55,110 bases of DNA, taken from the NCBI GenBank assembly GCA_046263055.1, contig JBHELO010000003.1:1-55110 (forward strand). Reading direction: 5' to 3'. The position numbers were made by a program, and so were the translations under genes. Shown here in pieces: positions 40,313 through 48,862 of this stretch. Position 1 is the first letter of the stretch. Each line of letters begins with the position of its first letter. The notes beneath the pieces were generated by a model, which ran no database searches, was not told where the DNA came from, and saw only the letters and a list, made by a program, of their open reading frames with translations. The DNA comes from DATAQC01 sp046263055. Its GTDB lineage: Bacteria > Actinomycetota > Acidimicrobiia > Acidimicrobiales > AC-14.

Positions 40313-42211
40313 CTACTCCGCGGTCGGCCCGCTCGGCATGTACCAGCCCGGGGAGGCACCCTGGGCAACGGGCAGCCGGACGGCGGGGCCGGCGCCGGGC
40401 TCGGGCCTCCCCGGCCTGGGACCTGGGCTGGCGGGCGGTGGGGTGCCGTCGGCACCGGCCGAGATCCGGGTGGCGCTGAAGGCCATCAGCCCGACCCAGG
40501 CGGCGACCAGCACGGCCAGGCCCGAGTAGGCCAGCACGGCCGGCCACGCCGGCCCGGGGTGGATCTCCCGCAGCAGGAGGGTGGTGTTGCGCACGAACGT
40601 GACGTCGCGAACCGGGAGGGCGGGGATGGCCGGCGCCCCGATGGACGGGTCGGCGGGCAGGTACACGGGGGCGGCCATGACCTGGCTGCCCCGCTCCAGG
40701 CTCACCATGGACTTCCACGACCCGGTGATGGGCACCGGCGTGGTCGTGCGGTAGTGGCCGGGGCCCGCCTGGTGGAGGTCGGCGTGGACCGTTCCCCCGC
40801 CCTGCCACGAGGTGACGGTGAAGACGATGGCGCCGGTGGCAGCGTCGGGCGGCTGGAGGGTGACGTCCACCAGGGCGGTGGCGCCGCCGGCCTGACGCTC
40901 GACGGCGACGGTGCCGGCGACGTGGCCCACCCGGCGTGGGAGGGGCCAGAAGATGGCGCCCACCAGCACCAGGCCGGCGGCGCCCAGCGCCGCCAACGGG
41001 ACGCCCCGGCCGCCGGCCACCGCGTGGCGGGCCCCGGCGTCGGCCGCGGGGACAGGAAAGGCCCGGCCCAGGCCGGCCCCCAGCACCGCCGCCGCCGTAC
41101 CGGCCATCAGCCCGAGCACGAACGTCTCCACCACCGCGGCGGGGGGCAGCGACGCCCGCAGCCCCATGGAGCCGATCCACACCATCTCCAGGGCCAGGCC
41201 CACGGTGCCGGCCAGGGCGCCGGCGGCGGCGCCGAAGGACAGGCGACGGCCGGTGCCCAGCCAGGCGGCCGCCGCCTCCACGGCCAGGGCCGAGGGCAGG
41301 TAGAGCGGGAAGCGGGGGTAGGTGTGGCCCAGGGCGCCGCCCACCATGGCGCCGAGGAGCACCCGCAGCACCAGGTAGGCGGCCACCGCCTTGACGGCAC
41401 CCCAGCGGCCCATGGCCAGGCGGGCCAGCACCAGGGCGAAGCCGGCGGCCGCCGCCACCAGCACGGGAAGGAGCAGCACTTGGAACTGGGGGACGCCGAA
41501 GTCGAACTCACCCTGGAAGATGGTGACGCCGGTGAGCGTGGCGCCCGCCGCAAGGGCGTGGATCCCGTTGCCCAGCATGGTGGGACGGGCGGCGGGCAGG
41601 GCCTCGGCGATCAGCAGCCAGATGGCGATTGTGGCCAGGGCGCCGCCCGACATGAGCTGGAGGTGGGTCGGGCTCCAGAGGGTGACGTCGATCCCGTAGG
41701 CCTTGTGCCACAGGGCGTCGAGGGGGAAGGCGGACGCGCCGCCGAACCCGAACAACGCGAGCATGGCGGCGGGCAGGGGAATCCGGAGCCAGCCCAACCG
41801 CAGCCGGGTGTCCACCTGCTCGACGGAGGCGAACAGCACGGTGACCATGGCCGCGAAGAAGAGGCCGCCGAGGCCGGTGAGGATCATGACGTGGGCGGGT
41901 GTGAACAGGTCCTTGTCCCGGCCCAGGTCTATGTGCCAGGCCACGTCCCAGTAGAAGCCCATGACGGCGATGCCGAGGAACATGAGCCCGGTGAGAGCGC
42001 CCGCCATGGACCACCCGGGGAAGCCGGTGAGGCGCTCGAGGCTGTCACCCACCTGGCGGAAGAAGAAGCCGACGAAGTTGGTGGGATCGTCGGTGTGCCC
42101 GGCACCGAACAGGATCAGGACGATGACGGAGTACAGCCCCAGGGGCACCGCCAGCCACAGCCAGCTCTGCCAGGTCCAGCCTCCGGAGACGACCGCCAGC
42201 AGATCCGGCAC
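40313..42211 (-). CDS. Large membrane protein with duplicated WH...[TS]PxH motifs and a C-terminal YtkA-like domain
   Basis: 632 residues with about 12 hydrophobic segments up to residue 425. A soluble beta-rich part follows (about 430-540; AIVFTVTSWQGGGTVHADL, HYRTTTPVPITGSWKSMVSL) that resembles YtkA/FixH-like domains, then one final helix (about 556-580). Two motifs share the exact pattern D-x2-W-H-x10-[TS]-P-x-H: Asp89/Trp92/His93/His107 and Asp165/Trp168/His169/His183. Four His in a pseudo-twofold arrangement suggest a metal or haem site within the membrane. GTG 42211 follows AGGAAAGGGG. It is divergent from a MerR gene whose operator overlaps its promoter. I do not recognise a named family. 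Confidence 0.8.
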   Translation of the reverse strand: MPDLLAVVSGGWTWQSWLWLAVPLGLYSVIVLILFGAGHTDDPTNFVGFFFRQVGDSLERLTGFPGWSMAGALTGLMFLGIAVMGFYWDVAWHIDLGRDKDLFTPAHVMILTGLGGLFFAAMVTVLFASVEQVDTRLRLGWLRIPLPAAMLALFGFGGASAFPLDALWHKAYGIDVTLWSPTHLQLMSGGALATIAIWLLIAEALPAARPTMLGNGIHALAAGATLTGVTIFQGEFDFGVPQFQVLLLPVLVAAAAGFALVLARLAMGRWGAVKAVAAYLVLRVLLGAMVGGALGHTYPRFPLYLPSALAVEAAAAWLGTGRRLSFGAAAGALAGTVGLALEMVWIGSMGLRASLPPAAVVETFVLGLMAGTAAAVLGAGLGRAFPVPAADAGARHAVAGGRGVPLAALGAAGLVLVGAIFWPLPRRVGHVAGTVAVERQAGGATALVDVTLQPPDAATGAIVFTVTSWQGGGTVHADLHQAGPGHYRTTTPVPITGSWKSMVSLERGSQVMAAPVYLPADPSIGAPAIPALPVRDVTFVRNTTLLLREIHPGPAWPAVLAYSGLAVLVAAWVGLMAFSATRISAGADGTPPPASPGPRPGRPEPGAGPAVRLPVAQGASPGWYMPSGPTAE

Positions 42212-42241
42212 GGAAACCCCTTTCCTGGGCGACTGCCCCGG

Positions 42242-42270
42242 ATGCTAACATCGATCGGTGTAACGGTCAA
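42242..42270 (-). promoter_or_regulatory. Promoter with a dyad operator in the spacer
   Basis: Minus strand: -35 TTGACC (42270-42265), a 17-bp spacer, and -10 TAGCAT (42247-42242). An imperfect dyad TAACA-TCGATCGG-TGTAA (42246-42263) fills the spacer. A dyad between -35 and -10 is the placement used by MerR proteins, although the spacer here is 17 bp, not the 19-20 bp typical of MerR-activated promoters. Confidence 0.65.
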
Positions 42271-42344
42271 CGCCGGAATGCTCCACTCGCGACCCTCGTG
42301 TGGCGGATGATCGAAGGCCTATCCGCCGAGACCGAGACTGTGCC

Positions 42345-43157
42345 GTGACCATCGACGAGCTGGCCCGGGAGGCCGGGACCACCACCCGGACGATCCGCGC
42401 CTACCAGACCGACGGCCTGCTTCCCCACCCGCGTCTGTCGGGCCGGGTGGGCCAGTACGACGAGGGCCACCTGGCCCGCCTGCGCTACATCGCCCACCTC
42501 CAGGGCCAGGGCTTCTCGCTGGCCGCCATCCGGGCCCTGCTCGACGCCTGGGAGACGGGCCGCAGCCTCTCCGACGTCCTGGGGTTCGAGGAGGCCCTGA
42601 CCGCCCCGTGGACCAGCGAGGCTCCCGAGGAGGTGGACGCCGAGCACCTGGGCCGGCTCTTTCCCGAGTCGGCCGGCGATCCCGCCCTCGTGGACCAGGC
42701 GGTGGCCGCCGGCCTCCTCGAGCCGCTCGGGGAGACGAGCGGGCGGTGGCAAGTGCCCAGCCCCGCCCTGCTCCGGGTGGGGGCGGACCTGGTGGCCGCC
42801 GGCATCCCCCTGTCGGCCGTGCTCGACGAGCACCTGCTCCTGGCTCGGGACCTGGCGCGGGTGGCCGACCGCTTCGTGGCCCTGTTCGAGCGCCACGTGT
42901 GGGAGCCGTTCGTGGCCGAGTGCCTGCCCGCCGAGCGGCTGCCCGAAGTCACCGCCGCCCTGCTCCGGGCGCGCCCCACCGCCCACCGGGCGGTGGACGC
43001 AGTGCTGGCCCGGGCCATGGAGGCGGCGGTGGCGGCCTCCACCGCCCGCCAGATGGCCCGCCTGGCGGCGGCGGGTGCCGCTGTCGTGGCCGCCGACCCG
43101 GCCCGCCGGGCCGCCGACGCACCACCCGCCGACCAGGTTCCTCCGGCGGACGGGTAG
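42345..43157 (+). CDS. MerR-family regulator with large effector domain
   Basis: 270 residues: the N-terminal MerR domain (VTIDELAREAGTTTRTIRA, YQTDGLLPHPRLSGRVGQY, HLARLRYIAHLQGQGFSLA), then about 190 residues of helical effector region. It has a single Cys, so thiol-based metal sensing is unlikely. GTG 42345 is preferred; GTG 42300 would add 15 residues. It is divergent from the 632-residue membrane protein and probably controls it through the dyad at 42246-42263. The C-terminus is Ala/Pro-rich. Confidence 0.85.
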   Translation: MTIDELAREAGTTTRTIRAYQTDGLLPHPRLSGRVGQYDEGHLARLRYIAHLQGQGFSLAAIRALLDAWETGRSLSDVLGFEEALTAPWTSEAPEEVDAEHLGRLFPESAGDPALVDQAVAAGLLEPLGETSGRWQVPSPALLRVGADLVAAGIPLSAVLDEHLLLARDLARVADRFVALFERHVWEPFVAECLPAERLPEVTAALLRARPTAHRAVDAVLARAMEAAVAASTARQMARLAAAGAAVVAADPARRAADAPPADQVPPADG

Positions 43158-43256
43158 GCGGTGGCCGGGGAGCCCACCGGAACCCGGTGCAGGGTCGCCA
43201 TTTGCGGTCCCCCGACCGGGACCTGACCATCCCGCCCGACGTGGCGGGACGGGGCG

Positions 43257-43482
43257 GTGACCGACGTGCGCCACGTCAACGACGCCGTCGTGCGAAGTGG
43301 ACGTCGTGGACGTGGTGGACGCGGCCGCCGGCACCGTCTGCTCGGTGCGCACCGTCGACCTCCAGGACCTGGCCATCCGCACCACGCCGGGCTACGACGG
43401 CGTGACCGGGCTGGGCGTGCCTGAGGGCGTGGCCTTCCTGCGCCGGATCCAGCCCACACCTCGCCGGCCGCGATGCCCGTAG
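43257..43482 (+). pseudogene. C-terminal remnant of a subtilisin/sedolisin-type protease
   Basis: After VTDVRHVNDAVVRS the frame shifts by one base and continues EVDVVDVVDAAAGTVCSVR, TVDLQDLAIRTTPGYDGVTG, LGVPEGVAFLRRI. The ending TTPGYDxVTGLGxPxGxxF is a hallmark of the C-terminus of S53/S8 secreted peptidases and their actinobacterial relatives. The catalytic part is absent. It is a remnant of about 70 codons with one frameshift. Confidence 0.55.
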
Positions 43483-43485
43483 GGT
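43480..43485 (+). promoter_or_regulatory. -10 hexamer TAGGGT
   Basis: TAGGGT lies eight bases upstream of ATG 43494 and defines a leaderless start. It overlaps the last codon and stop of the protease remnant. Confidence 0.5.
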
Positions 43486-43493
43486 GGGCGCCG

Positions 43494-43730
43494 ATGTCCA
43501 CCGTCGAGGAGCTGGAAAGCTGGGTGCGGGGCGAGATCGGCCTGCCCCCGGAGGCCACCGTCGCCATATCCGAGAAGCCGGGGACCGACCCCCGGTGCTC
43601 GGACGTGGTCACCGAGGTGGCGGTGGCCAGCCCCGGCGAGGCGCCTTACACGTTCCACATCGAGCGGCCCCTCGACGACGTGGTGGCCATGGACGTGGTG
43701 GCCGTCCTGGCCTTCGGCGGCGGCCACTGA
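43494..43730 (+). CDS. Small uncharacterised protein
   Basis: 78 residues: MSTVEELESWVRGEIGLPP, then EATVAISEKPGTDPRCSDVV, TEVAVASPGEAPYTFHIERP and a hydrophobic end DDVVAMDVVAVLAFGGGH. A small alpha/beta fold with one Cys is likely. The start follows TAGGGT. No family recognised. Confidence 0.6.
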   Translation: MSTVEELESWVRGEIGLPPEATVAISEKPGTDPRCSDVVTEVAVASPGEAPYTFHIERPLDDVVAMDVVAVLAFGGGH

Positions 43731-43800
43731 CGCCAGGTTGCTCGGCGCCCGGGCTGGGTAAGTGCTCGGTGACGATACCGACGAGCAGGAGCTGATCCGC

Positions 43801-44031
43801 ATGCCGAAGGTCGACCCCGAAACCGGCAACCCCGTCTCCGACGCCCCCGACCAGGCCGACGAGTCCGCAGCTGGCGGCAAGGGCCGCGGCGAGTTCGTGG
43901 ATGCCAACGCAGCCCCGCCCGAGGGCACCGGGGTCTCCGCCGGCCCCAACAACGCGCGTGAAGCCAAGCCCGGCGCCACCCAGGGCGAAGGCCCCGAGCT
44001 CAGCGGCCCCGACGCCACCGGCGGCGCCTGA
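43801..44031 (+). CDS. Small acidic disordered protein
   Basis: 76 residues: MPKVDPETGNPVSDAPDQAD, then a low-complexity Gly/Ala/Pro/Asp stretch to the stop. AGGAG lies nine bases before ATG 43801. An in-frame GTG 43762 would add 13 residues. It is predicted fully disordered; function unknown. Confidence 0.5.
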   Translation: MPKVDPETGNPVSDAPDQADESAAGGKGRGEFVDANAAPPEGTGVSAGPNNAREAKPGATQGEGPELSGPDATGGA

Positions 44032-44063
44032 CCTTTCCCGTCGTCCGCTCTGCGTCGGGCCGG

Positions 44064-44312
44064 TCACTCCGGCCTACGCAGGTGGATCGCGATCCGACGA
44101 CGAAGCACCTGAGGCAGGCACCCGCACCAGCGTTTCGCTGCAGTCTCCCAGGTGCCCGCCACAGTGGTGGCTCCCTCGCGTGCGCGCCGTGCTGCTGAAC
44201 GCCAGGCGAGCCGAATGCGGTGCAGCATGAACCGTGCCGCCTTTTGAGTGACCCCGAGAGCGCAGGCCAATTCGTGCGACGAGATGCCCTGTTCGAGTTG
44301 GCGGTGAGTCAA
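44064..44312 (-). pseudogene. Fragment of an IS1595-type transposase
   Basis: The stretch GISSHELACALGVTQKAARF, MLHRIRLAWRS (about 44199-44291) matches the helix-turn-helix block of IS1595/ISXO2-like transposases (GISS-ELARALGVTQKTAWFMLHRIR). The catalytic DDE/N domain does not follow, and the rest of the frame is unrelated. No terminal inverted repeats are seen. It is a remnant of an inactivated element upstream of lsr2. Confidence 0.6.
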
Positions 44313-44428
44313 ATGGCAGGAGCCACTTGTCCGGACCGAGAGGCGGGCCTCGAGCTACGTCGCCAGTGGTGAGTCGAGCAGGGGAGCCCACAAACTGGCC
44401 GATATCCACCGGCGTGAGGTGTTGCTGG

Positions 44429-44434
44429 TATTAT
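44429..44434 (+). promoter_or_regulatory. -10 hexamer TATTAT for lsr2
   Basis: TATTAT is close to the consensus and 36 bp upstream of ATG 44471. It stands out in GC-rich sequence. A -35 element is not obvious. A leader of about 30 nt with AAGGAAAG follows, so lsr2 is not leaderless. Confidence 0.5.
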
Positions 44435-44470
44435 CCTAGGGAAATTCGCGAGCGAAGGAAAGCGGGCTTC

Positions 44471-44839
44471 ATGGCAGAGAAGGTCACGGTCGAACTGGTG
44501 GACGACCTGGATGGCAGCGCAGCCGAGGAGACGATCCAGTTCTCCGTCAACGGGTCGGCGTACCGCATCGACGTGTCCAAGAAAAACAGCGACGCGTTCT
44601 GGAAGGCGCTGAAGCCCTACATCGACGCCGCCCAGCCGGCCACCTCGTCGGCCCGGTCGGTCACGCCTGTGCCCAAAGCTGCGGGGGCCCGCAGGCGCCG
44701 CTCCAGCGGCGCCGCCGCCGCCGGCGTCGACCCCAAGGCCGTCCGGGTGTGGGCCGACGAGAACGGCAAGCAGGTCCCGTCCCGGGGCCGCATCCCCAAG
44801 CCCCTCCTCGAGGAGTACGTGGCCGCCACCGGCGGCTAG
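44471..44839 (+). CDS. lsr2: Lsr2-family nucleoid-associated protein
   Basis: Actinobacterial H-NS analogue that coats AT-rich and foreign DNA and silences it. Of 122 residues, the N-terminal dimer domain is KVTVELVDDLDGSAAEETIQF, GSAYRIDVSKKNSDAF, and the C-terminal DNA-binding domain is DPKAVRVWADENGKQVPSRG with the minor-groove RGR motif. A basic Ala/Arg linker joins them. ATG 44471 has AAGGAAAG upstream. Its position amid gene remnants suits a silencer of acquired DNA. Confidence 0.93.
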   Translation: MAEKVTVELVDDLDGSAAEETIQFSVNGSAYRIDVSKKNSDAFWKALKPYIDAAQPATSSARSVTPVPKAAGARRRRSSGAAAAGVDPKAVRVWADENGKQVPSRGRIPKPLLEEYVAATGG

Positions 44840-45254
44840 CGCCTGAGCCCCCGGAGGTCGAGGCCTGGCCAGGGCGGCGGCCCTTGCCGGTCGGCCCTGC
44901 GCGCCCGTCAACCACCAGGACCACCCGCCCACGCAACGCCTCGCCGTGCGGCGCCCAGGTCACGCCACGGGTGTCACCCGTGCCCGCTACGCCCCGCGCC
45001 CGACCAATCGCGGCCGTGGACGCTCGGAGTGGCGGTGAGGTGGCTGAACGCACCCGAATGGCATAGTCTGAGGAGACCGGTAGCCGCACCGCGGCACCCC
45101 GGGCCAACGGGCGACAGGCAGCAACGGGCGACGGGCGACAGCGAGAAGCGGGGATCCACGGCTTCACGGGCTGATGGCCGGCGGGAGCACGCAACGAATG
45201 ACGTTGTCATCCCGTCGGCCGCGACCATCTGAGAGGCCACCGCAGGAGGAACGC
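44840..45254. other. Non-coding stretch upstream of the beta-helix gene
   Basis: No convincing gene. It holds a TAGTCT hexamer at 45064-45069 and clustered AACGGGCGAC / GACGGGCGAC repeats around 45104-45140. It probably includes the promoter of the secreted protein that starts at 45255. Confidence 0.4.
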
Positions 45255-46772
45255 ATGAGCATTCGATCGTTCGTCACATCCGTTCTTGCCGGGGCGCTCA
45301 TGGCGGCAGGGACCATGTCGGGCGCCGTGGCCCCGGCGGGGGCGACCGCCTCGTACCCGCTGGTTCCGCCGGCTCCCGTCTGCGGGGTCACCAACCTCCT
45401 GCTGGGGCCCGTCCTCCCGCCGGCAGGCGCCATCGTCGTCGGTCCCGGTGACAACAGCAGCGTCAACTGGAGGACGGCGGGAGCCACCTATTGGCTCGCC
45501 CCGGGCGTCCACACCCTGGCCCCGACGGCATTCGCCCAGATCATCCCGGGTGACAACAGCACCTTCACCGGCGGCCCGGCCGCCATTCTGGACGGCCAGT
45601 CGATCAACCACTCCGCCTTCGGCCAGACGGCCAAGGGCGTGACGATCAAGTTCTTGACCATCCAGCACTTCGCCGCCCTCCAGAACACGGCCGTCATCAA
45701 CAATGCAGGGTCGAGCAACTGGACGATCCAGCACAACACGCTCCAGGACAACAGCGGCGCAGGCGTCGCACTGGGCAACAACTCCGTCGTGAGTTGGAAC
45801 TGCATCGACTCCAACGGGCAGTACGGGTTCAAGGCCTACAAGGCGCAGGTTCCCGGGAAGGCCTCCATCACCAACGTCACCCTCGACCACAACGAGATCT
45901 CCAACAACAACACCGATGACTGGGAGCACAAGGTCCCCGGCTGCGGGTGCAGTGGCGGAGGCAAGCTGTGGGACACCCAGGGCGCCAAGATCACCAACAA
46001 CTGGGTGCACGACAACAAGAACGTCGGGCTGTGGGCCGACACCGACGACATCGACGTCCTCATCTCCGGCAACTACATCGAGGACAACGACTCCGAGGGC
46101 ATCTTCTACGAGATCAGCTACAACGCCGCCATCCGCAACAACACCCTGAAGCGCAACGCCATCGTCAAGGGCCAAGCATTCGCGGCCACGGGCAATGGGT
46201 TCCCGGTGGCGGCGATCTACATCTCCGAGTCAGGCGGTGACAGCCGGCTGAGCCATGTCCGGACCGGCACGTCGCTCTTGGCCGTGAGCGGGAACTACCT
46301 GGAGGACAACTGGGGTGGTGTGACGCTGTGGGAGAGCGCCAACCGCTTCTGCAACTCGCCGACGAACGCCTCCAAGGGGTATTGCACGAGGGTCGGGCCC
46401 GCCAGCCTCGCCGCCTGCTCGGCGCCCACCATTGACGCCGAGCCCTACTACTCCGACTGTCGGTGGAAGACCCAGAACGTCTCGGTGAGCAACAACAAGC
46501 TCCACATGGACCCCGCCGCCGTCGGCGACTGCAACCCGCGCTACTGCGGGCGCATGGCGCTGCTGAGCCAGTGGGGCACCGCTCCGACATGGTCGCCCTA
46601 CAAGGGCAAGGTGATCGAAGACGCCGTGACCTACTCGCAGAACAACCAATTCGCCAACAACTCCTATTTCGGCACCTGGCAGTTCGTGGCCCACGACACG
46701 GCCCATATGTACAGCTTCGCCGCCTGGCAGGCGGCGCCGTTCGACCAGGATGGCGGGAGTACCCTCTCATAA
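45255..46772 (+). CDS. Secreted right-handed parallel beta-helix protein
   Basis: 505 residues. A Sec signal peptide (MSIRSFVTSVLAGALMAAG, ending near AGATA) is followed by repeated PbH1-like rungs rich in Asn and hydrophobics, such as NWTIQHNTLQDNSGAGVALG, TNVTLDHNEISNNN, KITNNWVHDNKNVGLW and VLISGNYIEDNDSEGIFYE. Three disulfide-type Cys pairs occur late. Such folds include pectate lyases and glycan-binding surface proteins; no catalytic residues can be named. ATG 45255 has AGGAGG at ideal spacing. It is likely exported to the envelope or medium. Confidence 0.85.
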   Translation: MSIRSFVTSVLAGALMAAGTMSGAVAPAGATASYPLVPPAPVCGVTNLLLGPVLPPAGAIVVGPGDNSSVNWRTAGATYWLAPGVHTLAPTAFAQIIPGDNSTFTGGPAAILDGQSINHSAFGQTAKGVTIKFLTIQHFAALQNTAVINNAGSSNWTIQHNTLQDNSGAGVALGNNSVVSWNCIDSNGQYGFKAYKAQVPGKASITNVTLDHNEISNNNTDDWEHKVPGCGCSGGGKLWDTQGAKITNNWVHDNKNVGLWADTDDIDVLISGNYIEDNDSEGIFYEISYNAAIRNNTLKRNAIVKGQAFAATGNGFPVAAIYISESGGDSRLSHVRTGTSLLAVSGNYLEDNWGGVTLWESANRFCNSPTNASKGYCTRVGPASLAACSAPTIDAEPYYSDCRWKTQNVSVSNNKLHMDPAAVGDCNPRYCGRMALLSQWGTAPTWSPYKGKVIEDAVTYSQNNQFANNSYFGTWQFVAHDTAHMYSFAAWQAAPFDQDGGSTLS

Positions 46773-46990
46773 GGGCCAGGACCGGACCACCTGGGCGGTG
46801 CCTCCATGACTCTCCAGCGCTTCTGGGCCTCGGCGCGCAGGTAGTTCAAGCTGGCCAGGACACTCGCCGGTGACCTGGCGGGCGACGGGCCCTCGGTCAT
46901 CGCTCGGCGGCGGAAGGAGGGACTGGATAGTGTGGCGCCTCACTGCTCGCCGCCACGGGGGAATGTGGCGTCGCTCTGGGAGGCCGCTTC

Positions 46991-48862
46991 ATGACCGTGT
47001 CGCCGTCCGTCCGGAAACATCGACACCCGCTGCGTCGACCGCACCTGGCAGGGCGTGCCGTCTGCGGTGCGGCGCTCGTGACCGCCCTGGTGGGGATGCC
47101 GGCATCCCCCGCCGCTCATGCCGCCGTGGCGCCCACCGCCGCAGTGGCGCCCGGTGCGCCGACCTTCGAGCATCTCCAGCCCATCGGTGTCTCCGACCTG
47201 GCCGCCCTCGGACGGGCCCGGACGGCCTCCGCCCGCGTCGCCGGCCAGGCGGTCGGACCCGAGACGGCCGGAGAGGAGGCCGACCACGGCGCGGCCCGGG
47301 CGGCCGTCGGCGCGCTTGCGGTGCCGGACCCTGCCCCCACCGCGGTCACGACGGCCACTCCGCAAGCCCAGGGGTTCGACGGCCTGGATGTCGCCGACGA
47401 GCGCAACGCCGACCAGGGCGACCAAGTCACCTTCGAGGCCCCGGACCAGGGTCTCTGCGCCAAGAACGGGGTCGTCCTGGAGATGGTGAACCGGGCCGCC
47501 CTTGCCGTGTACTCCGACGTGGGAACGGTGCTCGTGCCCCCGGTGGCGATGAACGCCTTCTTCGGGCTGCCGCCGATCATCGACCGCCAGGTGAACCCGC
47601 CAACGTTCGGCCCGGTCATGACCGACCCCCAGTGCTACTACGACTCACAGGTCGAGCGGTGGTTCCTCACCATCGCCGACGTGGCCGCCAACCCGACGAC
47701 CGGTGAGTTCGAGCAGGACACCGCCATCGCCGTCGCCGTCAGCCAGACGAGCGATCCCACCTCCACCTGGGCGCTGTACCGGTTGGACACGACCAACGAC
47801 GGCCGGGCCGGGACCCCCGCCCACCCCGACTGCCCCTGCGTCGGGGACCAACCCGTCGTCGGCGCCGACGCCAACGGCTTCTACATCAGCACCAACGAGT
47901 TCTCGCTGGACCCGAGCGCCCCCATCCACGACGCCCAGGTCTACGCCGTCTCGAAGCGCCTCCTGGCGGCAGCGGCCATGATCGGGACGCAGCCGCCGAC
48001 CGTGGCCCACATCGATGCCGGGCACGTCGCCGGCCTCCCCGCGTTCAGCGTCCATCCGGCCACCACGCCGCCCGGGGGCGCCTTCGCCGAGAACACCGAG
48101 TACTTCCTCAGCACCATCCCGGGCTATATCGCCGCCCGCCCCCGATCCTCCGACGATCGCCTGGTGGTGTGGGCCTTGAAGCACACCGAGCGCCTGGTTA
48201 CCCCCCAACCGGCCGTCCTCCTGACGCGGACGCCGATCGGCAGCGAGCCGTACGTCCTGCCGCCCAACGTCGAGCAGCGCCCCGGGTCCCACCCGCTGGG
48301 CGAGTCCGTCGGCGAGCCCCTCAACGCCCTTCGGAGCGGCGACACCCGAATGCAGCAGGTGCAGTTCACCTCGGGTCGCCTCTTCGGCGCCGTCAACACT
48401 GCGGTCGCCGGTGGGCGGGTCGGTATCGCCTGGTTCATCGTCCAACCCCAGCCGGAGCCCGGCGGCGTGTCGGGCCAGGTCGACAGACAGGGCTACGTCG
48501 CCGTCGAACGGGACAGCCTCATCTACCCGGCTGTCGGCGTGACGGCCTCCGGCCAGGGCGTCATCGCCATGGGCCTGGCCGGGCCCGACTCCTACCCGAG
48601 CGCGACCTACGTGGACATCGACCTCACGGGCGTGCACGGCAAGGTCCGGGAAATCGCGGTCGGAACCGGCCCCGAGGACGGCCTCTTCTGTTACCAGGCC
48701 TTCATCGGCCCGTCAGCTCAGTACGGCTGTCCGTGGGGCGACTATTCCGGCGCGGTGGCCGAGAACGCCACGACGATCATCACCGGTGTGGAGTACATCC
48801 CGCCCCGGCCACGCGCCCAGTACGCCGACTGGGGGACCTTCATCAGCCGGGTCCACGCCTGA
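46991..48862 (+). CDS. Large secreted protein of unknown function
   Basis: 623 residues: a signal peptide (RAVCGAALVTALVGMPASPAA), a variable Ala-rich region, then a conserved body from about residue 130. Landmarks are DPQCYYDSQVERWFLTIADV, SDPTSTWALYRLDTTNDG, CPCVGDQPVVGADANGFYIS, TRMQQVQFTSGRLFGAVNT and the end YADWGTFISRV. Strand-rich spacing suggests a beta-propeller. I recall similar uncharacterised exported proteins but no function. ATG 46991 follows GGGAGG. It is the second of two neighbouring secreted genes. Confidence 0.75.
   Translation: MTVSPSVRKHRHPLRRPHLAGRAVCGAALVTALVGMPASPAAHAAVAPTAAVAPGAPTFEHLQPIGVSDLAALGRARTASARVAGQAVGPETAGEEADHGAARAAVGALAVPDPAPTAVTTATPQAQGFDGLDVADERNADQGDQVTFEAPDQGLCAKNGVVLEMVNRAALAVYSDVGTVLVPPVAMNAFFGLPPIIDRQVNPPTFGPVMTDPQCYYDSQVERWFLTIADVAANPTTGEFEQDTAIAVAVSQTSDPTSTWALYRLDTTNDGRAGTPAHPDCPCVGDQPVVGADANGFYISTNEFSLDPSAPIHDAQVYAVSKRLLAAAAMIGTQPPTVAHIDAGHVAGLPAFSVHPATTPPGGAFAENTEYFLSTIPGYIAARPRSSDDRLVVWALKHTERLVTPQPAVLLTRTPIGSEPYVLPPNVEQRPGSHPLGESVGEPLNALRSGDTRMQQVQFTSGRLFGAVNTAVAGGRVGIAWFIVQPQPEPGGVSGQVDRQGYVAVERDSLIYPAVGVTASGQGVIAMGLAGPDSYPSATYVDIDLTGVHGKVREIAVGTGPEDGLFCYQAFIGPSAQYGCPWGDYSGAVAENATTIITGVEYIPPRPRAQYADWGTFISRVHA

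Noticed and set aside
39608..42310. 900-residue plus-strand open frame
   Set aside because: It is antisense to the S9 peptidase and the 632-residue membrane protein, with low-complexity Gly/His/Gln composition and no start context.
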